DNA from: Nephrocerus scutellatus
Taxonomy: Eukaryota > Arthropoda > Insecta > Diptera > Pipunculidae
Direction of reading: 5' to 3'
Length of the DNA: 64,000 nucleotides
NCBI GenBank assembly: GCA_947095585.1
Contig: OX352763.1
Location: 63,645,016 to 63,709,015 of the forward strand
This document shows, in pieces, positions 56,714 through 64,000 of the stretch (positions within the stretch are counted from its first letter, which is position 1; every line of letters starts with the position of its first letter). The notes under the pieces are model-generated. The model was not told the DNA's origin. It made no database searches and worked only from the letters and a program-made list of their open reading frames with translations. A program made the position numbers and the translations under genes.

Positions 56714-57500
56714 AGCCCCTTTTAGACGATCATTTCAGTTTCAGTTTCAGTTGAGCTATCAGTTAAGCTTTCAGTTAAACTGATGTCTAAATGCAAAAAC
56801 TGAAGCGTTTAACTGAAACTGATGGAATTCGCATAAGTTGTCAGTTCAGTTATCAGTTAAACTGATGTGTAAATACATTTCAGTTCAGTTTTCAGTTCAG
56901 TCGTCATTTCAATTGCAGTTGGCGGTGAATCAACATTTTCGAGTTCCCGTTTTTTTTCTTTCAATGTGTCGAAACGGAGTGATAATATGGTCGATTTCAT
57001 TGCAATTTATCGCGCGTGTCCATGTTTGCGGAAGAAAAGTGACCCTTTTTATCACAATTCAGTGAAAAGAGAGTTGCTAAAAATCGGAGGGTTGCATTTA
57101 ATCTTTCGTGATGTGAAGTGGCTTCTCTCATATTTGTATCTTGTTTTTTTTTATAATTGGAGTCACTAGTTGCAGTAGCTCCAAATATACGCTTTCCCTC
57201 ATACGTAAATAATTTAACCAATCACCATGTTCAAACCTCAATTCCCTAATTAAATTTACGTGCGATTCCTTTGTCTTTTTAAGTACCAATCTTTGCTCCA
57301 TTTCTTTCTTCTTATTTTCGATTTATTAAGCGACAAAACTATAGCTATTGAAATAAGGCTTTCATCGTCCATTACGCAATGTATTTCTTCTGACTTTCGA
57401 CTGCTCACAAATAAAATGAAAGCTCAACTAAACACCGGACTGACGTCTAAATACACTGTCTTTTTTAACTGAACTGACAACTGATCGTCTAAAAGGGGCT
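56714..57500 (-). mobile_element. PIF/Harbinger transposon, non-autonomous
   Basis: Perfect inverted ends AGCCCCTTTTAGACGATCA are flanked by TTA (56,711-56,713 and 57,501-57,503), the 3-bp duplication of this superfamily. Copy A shows the empty site at about 47,293. A minus-strand remnant inside has REATSHHERLNATLRFLAT, the well-known HARBI1-type transposase block with the ERL..TLRFLAT core. Left-hand subterminal DNA is rich in short CAGTT repeats in both directions, possible transposase binding sites. At 787 bp it lacks the DDE domain. Confidence 0.9.
56997..57374 (-). pseudogene. Harbinger transposase, N-terminal remnant
   Basis: The frame 57,221-56,997 ends in the ATSHHERLNATLRFLAT region. 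Upstream, other frames hold WSKDWYLKRQRN and a MDDESLISIA-like start, as in HARBI1-type proteins. Frames are broken and the catalytic domain is absent. Confidence 0.7.
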
Positions 57501-58054
57501 TTAATCTTACTCATCTCTACAAGCATCTCTTCACTCAAAGAGCCCGATCCCCAAGAGAACTTCCGTATAAGTTGTATTGAAACTTGGAAATAAAAACCCA
57601 GCTTCTCAAACTGTTTCTATAAATGTTTCATTTATATACATATAAAAATTGAGTTTTATTTTCTTTTAAATTTAAAATTGAGTTTATTATTGTCTTTAAA
57701 TTTTAATTATTTTGGAATTCAGAGTTGAATTTTTTTGCTATCTTTTTTTAAATTTTTTTTATTTTTAGTGAAAATTAAATATTACTAGTTTGTGTAAACT
57801 GCGTTTGGTAGTTTGAATAGCAGAATAATATTAATGGATTATAGTGCTTCAGCGACCGACATCTTGCCGGCAGGACTTTCTTGAAGGAGCCACAGAGCAA
57901 ATTGAAAAAAAAATTAATTTTCTTTACTTGTAGCTTGTTTTCCTTTTGTTGTTGACACACTACCAAGGGATTATCTGCTTACCTTAATTTTTTTGTTGAT
58001 TACATGATGCAGAAGCATGAATACTCATTTAATTAAATAAAAGTTCTTTTTTTA

Positions 58055-58805
58055 AATTCTCTATATTAACTCGCTGCTGGCTGGTCAGATTTTCTGATCA
58101 ATTTTTAACCCAAAGCCCGACTTTATTGAAATTTTGTACACATGAATATTTCCGGTGAAAATACTTTCTTGTAAATACAATCCCATACAAATTTTAAATT
58201 TTTTTTTCAGATCTACTATAATGTGTTCTGTGTGCGCTAATGAGTGACGCGTGTAGACAGCACTGCTCGAATTTACGATTGGGGTTGTTTTGATGTTACA
58301 TTGCAGCAGAGAGCAGAGACCAGAGAGTATAGAGAATTTGTGTTTTGTACAATATTACGAGTATAAATGAAGAACTGGTTACGCACTCAACTGCTTTAAA
58401 GCTTAACTCAACTCAAAAGAAATAATTTTAGTGGTACTTCGTACGTCGTTGTGTGTACGTCGTACCAACCGTGCGCTGTGGCTGCTATGTTTTCACCACC
58501 AAATAGGGAATTCACCACAAAATCTAATCTCCGATCAGAGCATTTACAAGTAAAATTTCAATTTTTAAATTAGCCTGCCCGTGGCACCCACTTTTCAAAG
58601 TCCGTTCTTATTTGCAGACATGTGTATTTCCGGAGACAAAACATTCTATTAAAATTCGGGCCTCAAGGCCGAGGGGTGCCCATATAAAATTTTTAAAAAT
58701 TAACCCGATTTTCTTTACATTTTATACACTTATGTATCTCCAATGCACAACACTTTTTGTAAAAATTATGGGACCCCATACAATTTTATTTTAAAAAATT
58801 AACCT
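58055..58805. repeat. Extra block in long LTR copy C
   Basis: Absent from copy A (between about 47,840 and 47,905). It contains two to three diverged units with an ATGTGTATTTCCGG-type start and a CCCATACAATTTT end (near 58,140, 58,620, 58,730). No coding region. Probably a non-autonomous element that I cannot classify. Confidence 0.5.
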
Positions 58806-58896
58806 GATTCACACTTTTATATAAACTTCAGTTTTTTTATTACATAAATATTGAATTGGAATCATTCTTTTTGTTTCACTTCCTTCCTTTTGGATT

Positions 58897-58899
<3 letters not shown>

Positions 58900-58952
<53 letters not shown>
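58900..58952. repeat. (AT)n microsatellite
   Basis: About 26 TA units, the longest simple repeat in the window. Confidence 0.95.
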
Positions 58953-58959
<7 letters not shown>

Positions 58960-59519
58960 AACAATGATACGAATTAAAATTGCATCGGATTGATTTCTCA
59001 TTGCCGTTACCCTTTGGGTGGGAGGCATATTTCGTTGGTCTAAATTCTATTCAAAAGGTCCTCAACATGAGTGAATAGACGATTTGGCTGAAGGTGTGTG
59101 GCTGGGATCGATGATCCTGCTGTGGGTCTCCTCAGCGTTTTCAGATCATGACGACGTAGAATATACAGATGGACTTAATATAGTTGATAATTTCCTCGAT
59201 GGTTTTATGAGGTCTTGGTCCGGATGCAACCGAGTCATTCCTTCTAGAATTAGATTAGGTAGTAAGTTGAAATTTTTCTAAAAAAAATTTATTTTATAAA
59301 AAGGGAATTTTTTTTAGTTTTAACATAGTTTTAACATAGAATAGAATAGTTGTAAGTTTTAAATAAGAAAAAGTCGAGACGATTTTTTTTTGTTCATGAC
59401 GAGGTGTCACTGGTAAGGGACAAGGACCACCCGTCCGACGAGCTTAGCCGAGCAACCGCGAGCGTGTCGCGACGTCCTTGCTAGTGGCAGAACCCCCAGT
59501 GGGTCACCGCTCCTTAACA

Positions 59520-59653
59520 TAATCCTTTGTCTTTTATTTTTATTAATAGCACCGTTCCCAGGAGCACAACAGTGGCGAAGAGGATAAATAACATTCTTAA
59601 TACTTAATACGCATAATACATTCGGGAAAAAAAGTAAACATAATCTCGGCATC
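59520..59653 (+). other. LTR end and primer site of a further gypsy element
   Basis: GGAGCACAACA, then G, then TGGCGAAGAGGATAAATAAC (from about 59,571) looks like an LTR end followed by a primer site. The rest of the LTR is missing, replaced by the long LTR. A gag start follows at 59,654. Confidence 0.5.
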
Positions 59654-60106
59654 ATGGAAGAAACCCAACAACAAATGGCAGCACTCATGCAACAAATGGT
59701 TTAGCAGCGAAACGCTGTGTCAGCCAATCCAGCGGATGCAGTTCACCGACCAGCCACGGCACAAACACACAATCACCTGTCCGATCGAATGGAAAAATTC
59801 GGCTACTACCCGGAGGACGACGAAACGTTCGACCGCTACGAGCACATCTTTACAGAGCCAGCGGGTGAGTTTCCTCACTGAGAAGTTGTCAACCTCGAAG
59901 TACCGACGCTTCGCTGACCGTATACTGCCAGACACCATACAAACCATTACTTTCGAGATAGCAGTCGAGGAGCTGAAGAAAGTTGGAACGATTTCGCTAG
60001 CCAAGTCATTTAAAGTGCGAAAAATCGGAGATAGCCAGGTGCACAGCCGACAATTTTAAGGTTCTCATGTTCGTCAAGGCACTCACCGGAGCTGAAGACT
60101 CGCTCG
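59654..60106 (+). pseudogene. gag of gypsy element 4, first piece
   Basis: ATG at 59,654 reads MEETQQQMAALMQQMV, then a stop. The same frame continues with RMEKFGYYPEDDETFDRYEH, a start typical of K02A2.6/Mag-like gypsy Gag. A deletion near 59,852 shifts into LTEKLSTSKYRRFADRILPD. The reading breaks at 60,106, where Helitron sequence begins. The homologous piece at 62,921 keeps the part deleted here. Confidence 0.75.
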
Positions 60107-60959
60107 TATTGTATTTTCTCATTTTACTAAGAAAATGCTTTGACTCTGACGTGGCACCTGATGTGTAACTCAAAAGTTCTTGTGGTGGTGATTCTAATAG
60201 AAAGAGTTTCACTTTTCCCTTTTTGCAGTAAATACCAGGTGACTCTGATTTAAACTTTCTTGATTGACAGTAACTACAAACCATTTTCATACCATGAGTA
60301 GTCTATGTGTGGATCATAGTGAAATCCTTCCAATACTTAGCTCAATTTATTCCGTGATCGTCTGCGTCTATGCCGCATTTCCTGTACTCGGGTCTCCCGC
60401 TGTTCTATTGTCTCTGCAGCTCTAGATGTAGTAGATCTATCTCTCAGATCATCTAGTCGGGCCTCATGCTGTTGTACGGCAGAAAAAAAGGAAATTTATA
60501 ATTTACTTACATCCGTGTAAAAATATAAACTCTTTACAAAACCAGAAAAGCATTCAATTTTATTTTAAAATAGTAAAATACACACTCTCAAATAAAGTAG
60601 AAAGCACAAAAAACTTTATCAATAATTTTTTTATAACATGTAAACAGTTATTATTGTACAATTTATTTACACTTCAATATAATTGTTTTTGTTGTATTGT
60701 TGTAGCACACTTGAATTATATTTAGGAACTTTCAATAATTTTACAATAATATCTTCAATATAAGGAAGGGATGAATAAATATGTATGTATACATTATAAG
60801 GTAAGAGTAATTAGTAGGTAATACATGTTCATGTGACTTGCAGTGGTACGGATTTTTGAAGTGAAACTATTTAGCGACGGTAAGGAGAAAATTAATAGGG
60901 TATCAAAAATACGTTTTTGTGTTCGGATTTTGTGTAACGTTTTTGTGTTATATGATTGA

Positions 60960-62000
60960 ATTTTGGGAACTTAGCAATTGTTCAAGAGATTTGTAATATT
61001 GCGGAGTAATATGCGACTACAAGACTTGTTGTTCCTATGGAAATTCTGGAATTTGGTAATTAGAGTCTGGAATTTCGGGAACAATGCAATTTTTCATGCG
61101 ATTTGTATGAAATTCGGTATGTAGGACTAATATGCGACTATAAGACTTGTTCCTATGGAAATTCTGGGATTTGGTAATTAGAGTCTGGAATTTCGGGAAC
61201 AATGCAATTTTTCAAGCGATTTGTATGAAATTCGGTATGTAGGACTAATATGCGACTATAAGACCTGTTCATATGGAAATTCTGGGATTTGGTAATTAGA
61301 GTCTGGAATTTCGGGAACAATGCAGTTTTTCAAGCGATTTTTATGAAATTCGGTATGTAGGACTAATATGCGACTATAAGACTTGTTCCTATGGAAATTC
61401 TGGGATTTGGTAATTAGAGTCTGGAATTTCGGGAACAATGCAATTTTTCAAGCGATTTGTACGAAATTCGGTATGTAGGACTAATATGCGACTATAAGAC
61501 TTGTTCCTATGGAAATTCTGGGATTTGGTAATTAGAGTCTGGAATTTCGGGAACAATGCAATTTTTCAAGCGATTTGTATGAAATTCGGTATGTAGGACA
61601 AATATGCAACTATAAGACCTGTTCATATGGAAATTCTGGGATTTGGTAATTAGAGTCTGGAATTTCGGGAACAATGCAGTTTTTCAAGCGATTTTTATGA
61701 AATTCGGTATGTAGGACTAATGTGCGACTATAAGACTTGTTAATATGGAAATTCTTAATTAGAGTCTGGAGTTTTGGAAACCAAGCCATTTCTCAAGCGA
61801 TTCGTATAAACTAGGAATGTAGGACTAAAATGCGACTATTAGATTTGTTCCTATTGAAATTCTCGGATATGACCAATAGCGTTCGGAGTTTTGGGAACTA
61901 AGCCAATTCTCAACCTATTTGCATGAAACTCTGAATATAGTACTTAGATCCTACTATAAAACTTGGTCCTATGGAAATTCTGTTCTGGGATCTGGCCAAT
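60960..62000. repeat. 118-bp minisatellite, second array
   Basis: Eight or more units. The regular part (61,023-61,740) repeats at exactly 118 bp (for example TAAGAC at 61,141, 61,259, 61,377, 61,495). Units are almost identical there and diverged at the right end. Confidence 0.92.
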
Positions 62001-62073
62001 AGGGTCTGGAATTTTTTTGAACTAAGCCATTTCTTATCGTCATCTCATCTCATCTTTAATCGTTTTCCCTTGG

Positions 62074-62081
62074 CAGTAAAT
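62074..62081. other. Empty target site of the hAT
   Basis: CAGTAAAT occurs once here, between the same flanks that border the hAT at 16,001 and 20,043. Confidence 0.88.
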
Positions 62082-62920
62082 TTAAATATAAAAAAAACCG
62101 CGGGTAAATGTTACACGCACTCTTTTTCTTACACAACTGCGCACATTTGGGTTTTACCAGAATATTATTACGAAATTCAGGCTTTCGAGTTCGTAAAGGA
62201 AATAAAACACACAAGTTTATTAATTTACAAATAACTTTAATAAACAATCATTAAAATTAACACAAGTTCACAATTTTATACTGGACAACTTTTAAATGCA
62301 CTCAAAAACACTTATATACTTGTACTTTACAATAATTCTCTTGGGTGGTAGCTTTATCACTTTGCAAGAACTTTACTTGACTTGACTGGTTAAATTCCAA
62401 ATAACTAATGATTTATTTTTACTACTTCCATAGTTAAATTAAAAGACTCAGTCTACTAATTAGTTAAAATATAAATGATTCCTTTTTTATGTTTATTAAA
62501 TGATGATGATTAAATGATTATTATATTTTAATGATTTCTAGGATAAAATTAAATATCTTAAATTTATTTGATTACGTTCTATGCACGACTTTTAATTAAA
62601 TTTCTCTACAAATATTTGGATGTGCTATGCTCGCGAGTAATTGAAAAGAGACTACTGCTCAAACACAAATTTTGCTCAACTCTTAACCTAACAGAATAGC
62701 ATCAGCCAGCTGCTGATCATGCGAAAAACAATAGAATTGGGTCGCGCATGGCTTATTAGCTCATTGGTCGAAAAGCTAACGACCAAAGAGTGCATAATTT
62801 AGGGAACGAGAAATGCGTGTGGGCTGTGATTTCAGCGAATATAAATGATGGTACGGAAAATAATGATGGTATGATATTTCGAATATAATTTTTGCTGAAA
62901 TATCATTTTGGAAACCAGAA

Positions 62921-63870
62921 CAACAAATGGCAGCACTCATGCAACAAATGGCTCAGCGGTGAAACGCTGCGTCAGCCAGTCCAGCGGATGCAGTTCACCG
63001 ACCAGCCACGGCACAAACACACAAGCACCTGTCCAATCGAATGGAAAAATTTGGCTACTGCCCGCTACGAGCACATCTTTACAGAGGAAGCACAGACATT
63101 GACGGTTCGCCAGCGGGTGAGCTTGCTCACTGAGAAGTTGTCAACCTCGAAGTACCGACGCTTCGCTGACCGTATACTGCCAGACACCATACAAACCATC
63201 ACTTTCGAGATAGCAGTCGAGGAGCTGAAAAAGATTTTCGGATGGAAAGAATCGATCGGTTTTCACACTCCGCTACAAGTGTTTGAGTATCACTAAATGT
63301 TTAGGAGAAATTTGGGACGATTTCGCTAGCCAAGTCATTATGAAGTGCGAAAAATCCGAGATAGCCACGTGCACAGCCGACAATTTTAAGGTTCTCATGT
63401 TCGTCAAGGTAGTCAACGGAGCTGAAGACTCGCTCGTTCTCGAAAAGCTCCCCATTAAGCTCGAGGAAGTCGAAACAACTCGTGCAGCAGTAGCCAATCC
63501 AGACACAGTGCCCAGATAGAAGCTGAACGATGTCTGCGAGCTATCAAAGCGATTATCGTGTCTCAAGGATGAGAAATATATGGTCCAATACTCCAATTCA
63601 GCACCAAAAAGCGAAGTGATGCAGATTTTCAAGAAGAAAGAGAGAGCTACAGCAAGGTCGGCAGAAATTCACACATAAATCCACTGAAAAATTGGACACG
63701 CCTCCTAACAACTGCTACTTCTGCGGTGACTGCCACTGATAAGGATTGCCCATACAAGGACAAAATCTGCGAAACTTGCAAAGTAAAGGGTCACAAAGCC
63801 GGCAATTGTACATCGGCGAACGAATTCCTGCGCAGATTCCGATCAAGACCAAGCAGATTCAGCCGTAGAT
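62921..63870 (+). pseudogene. gag of gypsy element 4, second piece
   Basis: This restarts at the gag position equivalent to 59,664 and covers more of the gene. Frames: QRVSLLTEKLSTSKYRRFAD (to 63,296), LGEIWDDFASQVIMKCEKSE (63,283-63,519), then stops. Near 63,715-63,810 CYFCG and KDCPYKDKICETCKVKGHKA show two zinc-knuckle-like motifs in broken frames. A deletion near 63,058 removes the part that the first piece keeps. Confidence 0.8.
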
Positions 63871-64000
63871 CAGAATGTCGTCAAAGTCTGGCAGTCACCA
63901 CAGCATTGATGTCCAACCGCAAGTTTGTTGAACCAGCCACCGATGATCATAAGCTTCGCCTGCAACTGGATTCTGGCTCTGACTGGACAATCATCTCCAA
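63871..64000 (+). pseudogene. Protease of gypsy element 4, cut by the window edge
   Basis: The reading near the edge, LRLQLDSGSDWTIIS, contains the DSG active-site triad of a retropepsin, in the form common in K02A2.6-like gypsy elements. The rest of pol lies beyond the window. Upstream codons are interrupted, so the element is probably dead. Confidence 0.75.

Larger units (their letters stand above)
56190..59519 (+). repeat. Long LTR (copy C), 3' LTR of the Osvaldo/Ulysses-like element
   Basis: Homologous to 45,574-49,000 and ending CTCCTTAACA at 59,519, where no primer site follows, as expected for a 3' LTR. It lacks the MADF element and the mariner fragment of copy A. It contains a PIF/Harbinger (56,714-57,500), an extra block at about 58,055-58,805 and an (AT)n run at 58,900-58,952. 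Confidence 0.72.
60107..62919 (-). mobile_element. Helitron 5' fragment, second copy
   Basis: Colinear with 13,976-20,964 minus the hAT, and with the N-terminal repeats mostly deleted (60,350-60,480 against 14,260-14,840). It ends at CCAGA (62,919), where it and the first copy stop matching. Both ends abut gypsy gag. It carries no protein reading of note. Confidence 0.82.

Overview
This is repeat-rich eukaryotic DNA, almost certainly from an insect and most likely a fly. I see no convincing host gene, tRNA or rRNA. Nearly every recognisable protein segment comes from a transposable element: a Helitron, an RTE/BovB-type LINE, a BED-finger hAT, a DD41D (rosa-type) mariner, a PIF/Harbinger, an element carrying a MADF remnant, and at least four Ty3/gypsy lineages. 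The insect assignment rests on the element types (env-bearing gypsy, DD41D mariner, Helitron with a CTAG end) and is inference.

Left block, 1-20,964. A Helitron lies on the minus strand. Its 3' end (hairpin plus CTAG) is at 1379 and its protein start is near 14,767. Its 5' end is unclear, possibly near 20,964. An RTE LINE jumped into its helicase (10-bp target duplication at 1940-1949 and 4326-4335). The LINE/Helitron junction was then copied in tandem, so it appears four times (4325, 8503, 9644, 10,874). A 4-kb hAT sits in the Helitron 5' region with an exact 8-bp target duplication. A second copy of that 5' region, at 60,107-62,919, shows the empty site.

Middle block, 21,064-45,573. Three head-to-tail copies of an env-bearing gypsy element (period about 5.72 kb, minus strand) share their LTRs, and a fourth LTR plus an env stub lie at the right edge. 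All three carry the same in-frame stops in pol, so the array grew from an already dead element. Copy 1 was later split by a CsRn1-clade gypsy element (23,490-30,223; ATTT target duplication; tRNA-Trp type primer site). One LTR of that element holds a defective mariner.

Right block, 45,574-64,000, mostly plus strand. This is an Osvaldo/Ulysses-like gypsy element with very long LTRs and a tRNA-Lys type primer site, present as two complementary partial copies. Its LTRs were hit by a MADF-bearing TIR element (45,820-46,503), a PIF/Harbinger (56,714-57,500) and mariner fragments. After its last LTR (end 59,519), another gypsy gag (59,520-60,106 and 62,921 to the window end) is interrupted by the second Helitron 5' fragment. 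Its protease runs off the right edge.

The genes do not act as a pathway. The window is a nested TE graveyard, useful mainly because target duplications, empty sites and shared lesions allow the order of events to be read. I found no undescribed functional system that I can defend.
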